Positions 1 through 7,450 of a stretch of 64,000 bases of DNA are shown piece after piece. Both the position numbers and the translations under genes were made by a program. Numbering within the stretch: the stretch's first letter is position 1; every line of letters begins with the position of its first letter. The DNA is from Pedobacter mendelii (GTDB lineage Bacteria; Bacteroidota; Bacteroidia; Sphingobacteriales; Sphingobacteriaceae). The notes below the pieces were generated by a model, which was not told where the DNA came from, ran no database searches, and worked only from the letters and a program-made list of their open reading frames with translations. Where the stretch lies: the NCBI RefSeq assembly GCF_014635725.1, contig NZ_BMDJ01000011.1, positions 1 through 64,000 on the forward strand, written 5' to 3'.

Positions 1-121
1 GACTTAAAAGATCGATTCTAAAAAGCCTTTTTGCACAACAACTTCTGCTTTTTTCAAGCAACAACTCTGGGGGTCAATTTAAAATTGGCGAAAGGGGGTC
101 AAATTTATTGGTATATGCACA
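1..121. mobile_element. Terminal part of an IS21-type insertion sequence
   Basis: The mod reading frame stops matching its family exactly where the sequence TGTGCATATACC begins on the minus strand (position 121 inward). Two direct copies of GGGGGTCAAnTTT lie at 69-80 and 94-106. A TG..CA terminus with repeated GACCCCC-type subterminal boxes is typical of IS21-family ends. The plus-strand frame at the very left edge ends at a stop near position 21 and could be the tail of the transposition helper istB, but too little is visible to say. The rest of the element lies outside the window, so its family and the target-site duplication cannot be confirmed here. Confidence 0.55.
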
Positions 122-599
122 TTACCCCATTTTCAATCATTTCGGCATCTTCCCAATACTCTTTTTTGTCTTGGTTAAAATTGTCAGAATACACAAAATC
201 TTTACCTGTATTATAAGGCGGATCTATATAAATACACTTAATTTGCTCTCTATAACTTTGGCTTAATAATTTTAGAACCGCCAAGTTTTCACCCTCAATA
301 ATTAAGTTTTCGCTTTTATCAGGATTTAGACTTAAGTTTTCATCAAAAACCAAAGTTGCATCAGTTGGTGTAAAAGCTTCTCTTTTGGCGTTGCTTTTAC
401 CAAACCAACGAAATTCATAACGCTCAATTTCATTTACGCTTTCAGGATCAACTACCTTTTTCAGTTCACTTAGATTCAATTTACCATCATTGGTAAACAA
501 ATCCGGCATCAACATTTTCAGTTTTTCCAATCGTTCTTTATTCCAATCGTGAGATTGTACATTTTCTAATGGATTTTCTTTATAGTCTTGATCACTCAT
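105..599 (-). pseudogene. mod: Type III restriction-modification methyltransferase (Mod), cut by insertion
   Basis: This is the N-terminal quarter of a type III N6-adenine methyltransferase, which modifies the recognition site and provides target recognition for the Res subunit. Visible are the family's N-terminal segment, the GENL motif at residues 103-106 and the catalytic DPPY at 126-129, followed by the conserved NTGKDFVYSDNF stretch. Homology ends at residue 159, where the frame runs into the IS end and stops five codons later. Full-length Mod is usually over 600 residues, so the downstream AdoMet-binding motif and target recognition domain are lost. The start overlaps the res stop as TAATG, indicating translational coupling. 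The remainder may lie beyond the element, outside the window. Confidence 0.85.
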
Positions 600-3316
600 T
601 ATTTTTCTGTTAGGGCATTAATATCTTTTACAGCTTCATTCTTAAAGTATTGGTATTCCTTTATTGGGGCTTTGTACTGCACCTCTACGCCAAGCGTCCG
701 GAAGTGTTTTACTGCACATTGTATTTTATAGACTTCACTTTCCTTTAAAGCTTTTTTATCATCGATGCTGTTTGTCCCCTTAGTTTCTACCACGAAATAA
801 AATTCACTTTCCTTGCCGTCTCGCAATTGTTTTCTCTTCATTACAATACCAAAATCTGGCTCGTAATCTCCAATTGGAGTAGGTATTTTATAATAGCTGG
901 GCAATTTTAGAAAACATATCAGCTCATCATCTAAATCGGCACCTATAGCAAATTTCCGTTCTACATCGCTATCTATCAATTGTTTGTCAAAAACTCCTCT
1001 ATTTGGTGTAGTCACATAACCACTTTCATCTATATTTCTCACAAAATCACCAAAGTCAAAAGGAAATGTTTCGCTTGTTAAATGGTAATCTAACCCTCTT
1101 AGCATTTCTTCTAGCTCTATATTTTTAATCAATGCAGCAGCTTGATGAATGTATTGGGGTGGATTTTTTGCAAAAGCATTTATACTGCCAATATTTTCAA
1201 TTATTCTAAAAGTGGTTATATAAGATAATCCTGTATTTTCACTTAGTTCTTCTAATAAATCTAGGGCTGAATAATTTGCTTTTAATTTATATGATTCCGT
1301 TCCTCCAAACTCATCGACAATGCCACTTTCGCTTATCGAACCAATAGATCGGCTAGTTACATCGGCTTGATAAGCTGCTATTTTTATAGTATTTAGTGCC
1401 TCTTTACTTCTTTCGATCAAAGCCTCTTCATCAAAAGCAACAGAAAAGCTGGTTTTTTTGGACAATGCTTTCCAAAACCGCTTAAATGCTTGATTGACTG
1501 TTTCATTTTGGTTACGTTTAAAACTGACTTGGTTCTGTGGCTTTCCTTTGTGTGTGTGGGTCATTCCTGCACCTGCAGAAGTAGTGCCGTACACCTCCTT
1601 AATTTCTTCCTGATACTGTGTTACAAATGTTTCATAGGTTTCATTAGGGATAACGGTAAGTTGATTAATACGTTCATCATCTGTAATTTCCAAACTGTCA
1701 TAAACACGTTGCCCATTTTGATTAACGCAAATGCGTAAACCACGGCCGATTTCTTGCCGTTTTTTTATTTCTGAATATGAGTTATTTAATGTGGCTATAT
1801 TGAAAATGTTCGGATTATCCCAACCCACACCCAGAGCAGAATGTGAAAATATAAATTCAATTCTATTGGCTACAGAGTTACCGTAGGATAATAATTCCTC
1901 CTTATCCTTTAAAATAGCATCAAAAACATCTGAGTTTTTACGCATTGAAGTTTCATTGTCGGTGAACTCTCCTTTACCTGTCTTAGCGAAATAGAATCCT
2001 TGTATGGCTTCAATATCGCTAGCCGATGGTGTTTGCCCATCATGAAACTCGGCATAAATGCTTTTGCATTTTTCGATGAAGAGATTTTTGATAATTGGAT
2101 TGTCACTTACATAATTCGCAACCTTATCAATAAATATAAGAGAGAGGCATTTGATACCTTTTTCTTGTAATTTTTGCTTTTTGGTGAAGTGGCGAATCAT
2201 CAACCACTCTAGCTGTAATGCCCAGATACTTTCTATATTGCCCGATGTTTGTTTTTCAAAAATCTGTGTTCCGTTGGTAAACGTAACCGACCATTTACCT
2301 GTGCGCAAACTTTTGTTAATTCGTTCAATATTATAATTAAGATAACTTGGATTATTAGTTAATTCGCCTAAATTATCTCCATCTTTTAACCATTTGGTTT
2401 CTTTAAAATCTATACTTCCATTTGCAGATTGATGCCAAGCTTTAATTTTTGCACGAATTGGATTTTTACCATTTTGTATTTCCGTCAATTCCAGCTTAAG
2501 GGTCGCTTCATCATTTTTTTCGGTAACGGTTAATACTTCAATTTTTTTAACCAACCCTTGTTTATAGCTGTCGTAAGGTGTCAAACGATAAATCAAATTT
2601 TTAACCACTTTGTGTGTAGCAGAATATCTAAATTTGAACAATGGATTAAGTTTTGCAATTTGCTTTACAGAATTTACCGTATCCATTCCCTCTTGTGGTT
2701 CGTCCATCACAACAATAGGATTCGTTCTGCCAATAGCATCTATAAATGGGATATTTGCAAATAAATCTTCCCTTTTTGCCTGATTTAGGATTTTATCTTC
2801 CGAATTAAAAGAGGCTAAAGTCATCACCATGATTTGAGGATATTGCTCTTCTATGAAGTTGGTTACCTTGTTTAATTTCTTACTGCTGTATTCAAAAGAC
2901 TTGGGAACAAAGCCGTAAATATCTTCTAATTGCCTTTCAAATGTCTTTAGCGTTTTTAATACACCCTGACGAATAGCAACGGATGGGACAAGAATAATAA
3001 ACTTTGTAAAACCATAATGTTTAAATAGTTCGCAAATGGTTTTAATGTAAACAAGGGTTTTACCAGTACCTGTTTCCATCTCGATAGTAAGCTCGTTTTC
3101 ACCAGTAATTTTTGCCGTATGATGATCAATTGCATTTCCATTTGCAACCGCACTAATATTTTCAGCTATTTGCTCAACTGACAACGTACAATTATTTGAT
3201 CGAATGCCCTCAAAACAGGCATTATCAAAAGTATTTTTAATATTACCATCAAATACATCAATAACCGACTGAATTGCAACCTCTTGGTATTGTAATTCTT
3301 CTAACTTAATTTCCAT
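599..3316 (-). CDS. res: Type III restriction enzyme, Res subunit
   Basis: This is the ATP-dependent translocase/endonuclease subunit of a type III restriction system. The 905-residue protein has a superfamily 2 helicase core with Walker A TGTGKT at 82-87, a DEPQ box at 205-208 and a motif VI-like QEIGRGLRI near residue 530. A C-terminal PD-(D/E)xK nuclease signature follows (PDFG near 825, VETKG near 850). Its length is normal for the family. It starts with ATG sharing one base with the stop of the upstream HTH gene (TAATG), and its own stop overlaps the mod start the same way. Res needs Mod for site recognition, so with mod cut by the IS the enzyme is probably inert. The gene itself shows no damage. 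Confidence 0.93.
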   Translation of the reverse strand: MEIKLEELQYQEVAIQSVIDVFDGNIKNTFDNACFEGIRSNNCTLSVEQIAENISAVANGNAIDHHTAKITGENELTIEMETGTGKTLVYIKTICELFKHYGFTKFIILVPSVAIRQGVLKTLKTFERQLEDIYGFVPKSFEYSSKKLNKVTNFIEEQYPQIMVMTLASFNSEDKILNQAKREDLFANIPFIDAIGRTNPIVVMDEPQEGMDTVNSVKQIAKLNPLFKFRYSATHKVVKNLIYRLTPYDSYKQGLVKKIEVLTVTEKNDEATLKLELTEIQNGKNPIRAKIKAWHQSANGSIDFKETKWLKDGDNLGELTNNPSYLNYNIERINKSLRTGKWSVTFTNGTQIFEKQTSGNIESIWALQLEWLMIRHFTKKQKLQEKGIKCLSLIFIDKVANYVSDNPIIKNLFIEKCKSIYAEFHDGQTPSASDIEAIQGFYFAKTGKGEFTDNETSMRKNSDVFDAILKDKEELLSYGNSVANRIEFIFSHSALGVGWDNPNIFNIATLNNSYSEIKKRQEIGRGLRICVNQNGQRVYDSLEITDDERINQLTVIPNETYETFVTQYQEEIKEVYGTTSAGAGMTHTHKGKPQNQVSFKRNQNETVNQAFKRFWKALSKKTSFSVAFDEEALIERSKEALNTIKIAAYQADVTSRSIGSISESGIVDEFGGTESYKLKANYSALDLLEELSENTGLSYITTFRIIENIGSINAFAKNPPQYIHQAAALIKNIELEEMLRGLDYHLTSETFPFDFGDFVRNIDESGYVTTPNRGVFDKQLIDSDVERKFAIGADLDDELICFLKLPSYYKIPTPIGDYEPDFGIVMKRKQLRDGKESEFYFVVETKGTNSIDDKKALKESEVYKIQCAVKHFRTLGVEVQYKAPIKEYQYFKNEAVKDINALTEK

Positions 3317-3627
3317 TACTTGTTATCAACCGTTTTTAAGTATGTAATTTCTTGTTCAACTGCTAACAATATTTCTTTAATATATTTTTCATCTACCAGT
3401 TGATTCGCGACATGTTTACTCATAAATTTCACAATAAGCTCCTTTTCGTCTATATTGAAAGTGTTTGCTATAATTGGCAACATTTGTCGAGCTATTGGTC
3501 TTTCTCCACGTTCCAATTTGCTTAATGTACTTTGATCTATATCGAGTATAGCAGACAGCTTCCGTAAAGGCATATTTTCCCTTTCTCTCAATTGCCTGAT
3601 ATACACACCTAAATTTTCTTCTTTCAT
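3316..3627 (-). CDS. XRE-family HTH regulator of the restriction operon
   Basis: A 103-residue protein with a Cro/C1-type helix-turn-helix at about residues 8-62 (a QLRERENMPLRKLS helix, then DQSTLSKLERGER). A short helical tail follows. It is the first gene of a three-gene coupled operon with res and mod, sharing one base with the res start. Small XRE proteins next to restriction genes often act as controller proteins that time expression of the enzyme. That role is inferred from position only. The ATG start lies about 28 bases downstream of a TATATTTG promoter box. Confidence 0.8.
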   Translation of the reverse strand: MKEENLGVYIRQLRERENMPLRKLSAILDIDQSTLSKLERGERPIARQMLPIIANTFNIDEKELIVKFMSKHVANQLVDEKYIKEILLAVEQEITYLKTVDNK

Positions 3628-3655
3628 CTTGATTGTATTTTCTGGACAACTATGT

Positions 3656-3663
3656 CAAATATA
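3656..3663 (-). promoter_or_regulatory. Probable -7 box of the HTH-res-mod operon
   Basis: The minus strand reads TATATTTG, a full match to the Bacteroidota -7 consensus TAnnTTTG, about 28 bases upstream of the regulator ATG. No good TTTG box is seen at the expected spacing, so the promoter may be weak or depend on an activator. Confidence 0.45.
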
Positions 3664-4030
3664 AATAATATGCGATGGTAAAAGACTTTTAGATTATGAA
3701 AATTTACTAACATTAGAATGGTTTAAACTTAACACCTAGAAGCGTAATAACATACCGACCGACACAGGCATGAGTACCAGCCTTTAAATAAATCTTAAAA
3801 CTGTTTTTTGAAACCCTAATAGTATTTCGACCGATACAGGTATAAGTGATAACCTCAGAACGATGTTAAACTCAATTTACAAAGTATTGCTATATTTTTA
3901 TAGCAAAAGCGAGCTAAAATATAGCAAAACTATATATTAGGAAGAGTGGTATGGATAAGTAATTACAGCAAAAGAAAAAGATGAGCTACAGAAAATGAGT
4001 AGCATTTGGATTTGATATCCAAAGTCTATA
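3664..4030. other. Gene-free stretch with a direct repeat pair and a strong hairpin
   Basis: No convincing coding frame is present. Two imperfect direct repeats centred on CGACCGAYACAGG occur at about 3751-3775 and 3826-3851, 75 bases apart. A perfect 10-bp inverted repeat follows (GCTATATTTT at 3889-3898 and AAAATATAGC at 3916-3925, loop 17). The stretch ends at the first dispersed repeat. Confidence 0.5.
3889..3925. repeat. Perfect 10-bp inverted repeat
   Basis: GCTATATTTT at 3889-3898 pairs exactly with AAAATATAGC at 3916-3925. The 17-base loop itself begins TATAGC. There is no T-run and no flanking gene end, so it is not an ordinary terminator. It could be an operator or a remnant of element DNA. 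Confidence 0.5.
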
Positions 4031-4148
4031 CCCCCCTCGCTGGCGCACGCGTGTTGCGTATGCATTTACCCCAACTAAAATCCAAATAAAACAAGGCAAT
4101 ACTTTGTTTAAAAAGACAATTTCTAACGTACTTTTCTAAGCATCTTCA
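4031..4148 (+). repeat. Dispersed repeat R2, copy 1
   Basis: About 118 bp beginning with the GC-rich head CTCGCTGGCGCACGCG, then a body ending TTCTAAGCATCTTC. A second copy with only scattered differences lies at 5988-6104. Here the head reads GTGTTGCGTATG instead of GTGCCGCGTGTG, so its small hairpin is weakened. Confidence 0.8.
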
Positions 4149-4167
4149 CCAACAAGATTACCTAAGG

Positions 4168-4239
4168 TAAAATAAAAACTGGCAAGCTATTACCTGTAAA
4201 CTAAAATGCCTGCGTACATCCTGATTTATATTGATTATA
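4168..4239 (+). repeat. Dispersed repeat R3, copy 1
   Basis: About 72 bp running from TAAAATAAAAA through TTACCTGTAAAC to TTTATATTGATTATA. It matches 11190-11262 with scattered substitutions. On the minus strand its right half encodes the last residues of the small secreted-protein remnant at 4201-4455, so the repeat may derive from the 3' end of a gene family. Confidence 0.7.
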
Positions 4240-4455
4240 ATAATCTGTCGAATTTGGATATTGAGCAATAAGATCATTTATGTAAGCAATTTTGGCATTA
4301 AGATAATTTACATTTGCTTGCCTAATTTGAAAATCTGAACCACCCTGCGACTTAACTATTATATAGCAGGTACTCGTTTTACATTTATCTGCTGTGGTTT
4401 CAGTTAAATCAACCCCCCTCGCTGCCGCGTGTGAATAAATTGCAAAAAAAAGAAA
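4201..4455 (-). pseudogene. Remnant of a small secreted protein, frameshifted at the start
   Basis: The minus strand holds an 84-codon open frame with a protein-like composition, including DKCKTSTCYIIVKSQGG and a tail ending NQYKSGCTQAF. It has no start codon of its own. An ATG at 4457-4459 lies one base out of frame, separated by a run of eight T. Removing one T would fuse it to this frame and give a hydrophobic, signal-like N-terminus. A copy of the GC-rich repeat head (about 4413-4434) lies inside the frame just after that segment. I do not recognise the family; two Cys pairs suggest an exported protein. It is either a slipped pseudogene or a frame switched by the T-run. Confidence 0.45.
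4413..4434 (+). repeat. Short GC-rich repeat head inside the remnant gene
   Basis: The sequence CCCCCCTCGCTGCCGCGTGT is a shortened version of the head of repeats R1 and R2 (CTCGCTGGCGCACGCGTGCCGCGTGTG), missing the central GCGCACGCGT part. It is in the same orientation as all other copies. Confidence 0.6.
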
Positions 4456-4576
4456 TCATAATATTAGTAAGTACAAATTCTAAATGAAGAAGATATAGTT
4501 TGTAAGTTCAGCAAAATATAATAGATAGGTACTTACCTGCTGTATGGGGATTCAATACTACTAGCTTAAAATTTAA

Positions 4577-5443
4577 CTAATACTTTATACTGTATCGGGT
4601 ATCTTTCGTATATCTATCTTCTCTAGATTTCAAGAAACGCCAGAAAACCTTGCAACCATTTATCGTGCGTTCTAAACCCTTTACAATAGCCTTGAGCAAT
4701 GTTAGAAGTAGAGTTATTCTTAAAATCTGTATCTCAGTCAAAGTACCCAACCATGATTCCGGACTTCCAACAAAGACATCATAAAAATTTTTCCTGCTAT
4801 TAACTATGGAATCCCTGACGTTCTGCGCTTCCAATTCTTTAATCTTCAGTTGCTTTTTTAATAATATATTTTCTTCCCGAAGATTTTTAACCATGCTAAC
4901 ATTTTTATTTTTAGTTAGATTTTTATTACCTCTAATTTTTGCATTTATTTTAACCACGGCAGAAACAGAGTTTATGAAGTTAGTTAGCTTCTTTTTATTA
5001 AATTCAGAACAATACATATCAATATACCCCGAAGTCCATATACCTCGTTTATTTTGAAATGCAAGTAGTTGTGCTTCTTTTTCAAGTTTATCTGTTTTAG
5101 AAGAAATTTGGTCTAGCCATACAATTCCATTTACTAAAAGTGTTCTGCGTATTACTGACTCTGACAGTTCGATATTACCCAATATTGTAATTCTTTGAAA
5201 CATTTTCAGATCCGCTATACGCATTCCTTTTATCGATGTTTCATATTGAATTCCAGATACATCATCAATATAATATGCAACCATTTTATCAGTTACTAAA
5301 TTAGAAAGCCTTAGCTCAGTATCTGCTTTACTTAGGTCTACAAAGCCAAACAATAACACATTAAATACAAATAAAAAAACAATACAAGAGATTGGTTTTT
5401 TCGCTTGGTTTTCTTTCGAACAATAGATTCTAGATTTCAACAT
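4577..5443 (-). CDS. Membrane-anchored protein with nuclease-like segment and coiled coil
   Basis: The family is not firmly recognised. The 288-residue protein has a basic N-terminus and a hydrophobic segment at about 17-36, suggesting a signal anchor. The part at about 100-137 ends in the pattern W...D+LEKEAQLLAFQNKRGIW, which resembles the C-terminal end of staphylococcal-nuclease (SNase-like) domains, where A..A....+RG+W is typical. The front of that domain, with the catalytic Arg-Asp-Glu set, is not evident. A Lys/Glu-rich coiled coil spans about 185-210, and a second hydrophobic stretch (about 235-258) precedes a basic tail. It stands alone between repeats. A non-catalytic membrane protein built on an SNase-like fragment is my best guess. 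Confidence 0.6.
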   Translation of the reverse strand: MLKSRIYCSKENQAKKPISCIVFLFVFNVLLFGFVDLSKADTELRLSNLVTDKMVAYYIDDVSGIQYETSIKGMRIADLKMFQRITILGNIELSESVIRRTLLVNGIVWLDQISSKTDKLEKEAQLLAFQNKRGIWTSGYIDMYCSEFNKKKLTNFINSVSAVVKINAKIRGNKNLTKNKNVSMVKNLREENILLKKQLKIKELEAQNVRDSIVNSRKNFYDVFVGSPESWLGTLTEIQILRITLLLTLLKAIVKGLERTINGCKVFWRFLKSREDRYTKDTRYSIKY

Positions 5444-5730
5444 ACATTTAGTTTTAGGAAGAGTTAGGAAAAACTATCATTATCAACCGAGGTCAATAAT
5501 TTAAAAAAGCTAACATTAAGAGCGAAATATGGATGATATTCTAAAGAAAAACAGATCAGTTTTTCTTTTTCTAAATCTAAATAGAATAATTAATAATCAA
5601 AAAAATTATTTAACATTTTTTAACAAAATCGGTAACATTTAAATTACAGTTTAGAGTTTAAGTGTCTGGTCCGCAAAACTAATATATCGCATTGCTGTAA
5701 CCTTATATTAATTGCTCAAAAAATCTTTTT
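5444..5730. other. Gene-free AT-rich spacer
   Basis: The spacer upstream of the nuclease-like gene contains long A/T runs and no supported coding frame. It presumably carries that gene's promoter, though I see no clean TAnnTTTG box. Confidence 0.4.
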
Positions 5731-5980
5731 CCCCTCGCTGGCGCACGCGTGTCGCGTGTGAGAAAAACATCACTAGCCAATACTAGCGCACGGTTGGATT
5801 TTTGCACCCGGCAGCAACCGAAAAGTAGTAAGCAGAACATTTTAGCCCCGATTGACGCGTAAAGCCCGCAACGCAGTGAGGACTTGAAGCAAAAGCGGGA
5901 CTGGAGCTTGCCTAAGAATTGCCAGCCATTGCGCTTCAAATAAAAATATAACTGCATCATATTTGGAATCGGCAGCAGCC
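5731..5980 (+). repeat. Dispersed repeat R1, copy A
   Basis: This 250-bp unit starts with the head CTCGCTGGCGCACGCGTG, runs through AACCGAAAAGTAGTAAGCAG and AAGCCCGCAACGCAGTGAGG, and ends GGCAGCAGCC. Two more copies lie in tandem at 10681-11176. The head holds the perfect hairpin CACGCG-N3-CGCGTG. A long minus-strand reading frame (5703-6020) runs through it and recurs in every copy, but it looks fortuitous because its boundaries shift with flanking DNA. The unit contains a CCCCGATT ... AAGCGGGAC core that could fold. Confidence 0.88.
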
Positions 5981-5987
5981 TCAAATA

Positions 5988-6104
5988 TCCCTCGCTGGCG
6001 CACGCGTGCCGCGTGTGCATTTACCCCAACTAAAATCTAAATAAAACAAGGCAATATATTTTGTTTAAAAAGACAATTTCTAAAGTACTTTTCTAAGCAT
6101 CTTC
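5988..6104 (+). repeat. Dispersed repeat R2, copy 2
   Basis: This second copy of the 4031-4148 unit abuts R1 copy A, eight bases after its end. It shares the head and the body up to AAGCATCTTC with scattered substitutions and small indels. Confidence 0.8.
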
Positions 6105-6110
6105 CCTACC

Positions 6111-6136
6111 GCTAGCGCACGTGTTTAACGTGTTTA
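6111..6136 (+). repeat. Degenerate repeat head
   Basis: The sequence GCTAGCGCACGTGTTTAACGTG is a diverged version of the R1/R2 head. It keeps the hairpin design (CACGT-N5-ACGTG) although the bases differ, which suggests the fold rather than the sequence was kept or that it is an older copy. Confidence 0.45.
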
Positions 6137-6156
6137 CCAGAAATCTTATCTTACTA

Positions 6157-6429
6157 TTAAATAGCTATTAATTGACAAATATCCCCAGAAGCAACTTTTA
6201 TAGATTTGTCCACGATGATTATGCTCCCTTTAAGTATTCCAAAATAGCGCATTTGATTATCATCCGACTCGAAATAAAATGTATTATTAGGATCCTTAAT
6301 AATTTTTTGAGCGATATGAAGCCTTCGTTGCTTGAAATCTTCTGCAGGCGATATAAATCCAGAAACCCTTCCAGGATTATCTAATGTATCTAAAACATAG
6401 TTTTTTGGTATTTCTAATTCCCTTATCAT
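6157..6429 (-). CDS. Degenerate UmuD/LexA-like S24 peptidase-fold protein
   Basis: The protein of about 90 residues aligns by eye with UmuD: GFISPAEDF matches the cleavage-site region (GFPSPAADY), then TFYFESDDNQM takes the place of the Ser motif, and SIIIVDKSIKVASGDI matches LLIVDSAITASHGDI. The catalytic Ser of the GDSM motif is Asn here, and the protein ends before the catalytic Lys region; UmuD is about 139 residues. No umuC or dinB partner is nearby. The ATG at 6429 is preferred over an upstream GTG because a TAATTTTG promoter box sits between them. An expressed protein could act as a non-cleavable binding partner, but decay is equally possible. Confidence 0.6.
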   Translation of the reverse strand: MIRELEIPKNYVLDTLDNPGRVSGFISPAEDFKQRRLHIAQKIIKDPNNTFYFESDDNQMRYFGILKGSIIIVDKSIKVASGDICQLIAI

Positions 6430-6446
6430 AATGAAAATTTTATACA

Positions 6447-6474
6447 CAAAATTACTAATATTTTTAGCAAATCA
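6447..6474 (-). promoter_or_regulatory. Promoter of the UmuD-like gene
   Basis: The minus strand reads TAATTTTG (6447-6454), a full TAnnTTTG match, with a TTG about 18 bases upstream. The predicted start of transcription falls upstream of the ATG at 6429. This promoter looks intact although the gene is degenerate. Confidence 0.45.
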
Positions 6475-6664
6475 ATATTGAATTATCAACTCTCCTATTA
6501 CTAGTAAGGGAACGTCATTTATATGCTTTCATTCAGGCTTCTGCCTTATTGATTTGTCATAACACTCATAATGAACAAAATGATAAATGAATATGTGGAT
6601 GTGCCGCGGTTCTTTTAATGAAGAAAGATATTTATTAATTTTAGAAAAGCTAAAACTTAGTGAA

Positions 6665-7054
6665 ATGAAAAAACTTTTAATTCTATTTTGTACCCTTTCT
6701 ATTTTTACAACATGTAAAAAGGATACTGTGGATGGTGACAAACTTTTCGGTAGATGGGAATTAATTTCTACTACCGAAGGATTATCTGGCAAAACAACTA
6801 CGTATGCATCCGGCCAAGGCAATATATTAACGCTTACAGATAATGCTTATACAGAAACTAGAAGCAATATAGTTATCCGTGAAGGGAAATACTCCACCAT
6901 TCGCAAAGAATCTATGCTTACCAAGCAAAAAGAAGATTTCTTAATTTATGAAAATTCGGGTGGAAATACTTTTTTCACAATTGCTGACGGTAAATTATCA
7001 TTAAATCTGGATGCATTTGATAGTGGGGGCTATTCCTACAAGAGAGTAAAGTAA
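6665..7054 (+). CDS. Lipocalin-like lipoprotein
   Basis: A 129-residue exported lipoprotein. A hydrophobic signal ends in TTCKKD, where the Cys at about residue 16 would be lipidated. The remainder reads GRWELISTTEGLSG...LTLTDNAYTETRS..., the pattern of short beta strands starting with GxW that is seen in Bacteroidota lipocalin-like domain proteins. Its ligand is unknown. The ATG at 6665 is chosen because it directly precedes the Lys-Lys signal; an in-frame upstream extension lacks signal character. It stands alone between two minus-strand genes. Confidence 0.7.
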   Translation: MKKLLILFCTLSIFTTCKKDTVDGDKLFGRWELISTTEGLSGKTTTYASGQGNILTLTDNAYTETRSNIVIREGKYSTIRKESMLTKQKEDFLIYENSGGNTFFTIADGKLSLNLDAFDSGGYSYKRVK

Positions 7055-7450
7055 TAATTCCTTACAGTCTTTCGAAAGCATCTAGATTTAAACTTACAAT
7101 ATATTAAAAAACTAAATACCAATTAATTATATAACGGTCAAATGCCTGCTGACGTGTCGATTATGGCCATCTTTTTTACAAGTAACTAAATTAATATAGC
7201 CAGTAATTTGTTCTTTATTTTCAAACATCTTGGATTTCCATATTGTTTAATTTACGAAAGACATAAAAAAAACGGCTGCACATGTATGCACAGCCGTTAA
7301 AAATTTGAATTAAGATTATTAATTTTATTAAAATAGTTTCATTCAAATGAAAAATGACATCTTCACCAATACCCCAATTAAATGGCATTAGTTAATTCAA
7401 ATTTAAAAGAAGACAACCCGTTTTAACTGGCTTATAATAGATTAATTTTG
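7055..7450. other. Gene-free spacer with one terminator
   Basis: The convergent spacer between the two lipoprotein genes contains a strong minus-strand terminator at 7264-7298 and no supported frame. Confidence 0.5.
7264..7298 (-). terminator. Rho-independent terminator, copy 1
   Basis: AACGGCTG at 7271-7278 pairs with CAGCCGTT at 7291-7298 and is followed on the minus strand by eight T. It ends transcription of the lipoprotein gene at 7451-8083. A near-identical hairpin lies at 8387-8421. Confidence 0.85.

Noticed and set aside
3745..3855. Fragment of 23S rRNA, because of the ACCGACACAGG-like core
   Set aside because: Only about ten bases match, with no surrounding rRNA sequence.
5703..6020. 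Long minus-strand reading frame in R1 copy A as a gene
   Set aside because: The same frame recurs in every R1 copy while start and end depend on flanking DNA; composition is Cys/Phe/Leu-biased as expected of a repeat read in reverse.
6529..6822. 97-residue minus-strand reading frame
   Set aside because: It overlaps the lipocalin-like lipoprotein gene on the other strand, which has a clear signal peptide and lipobox.
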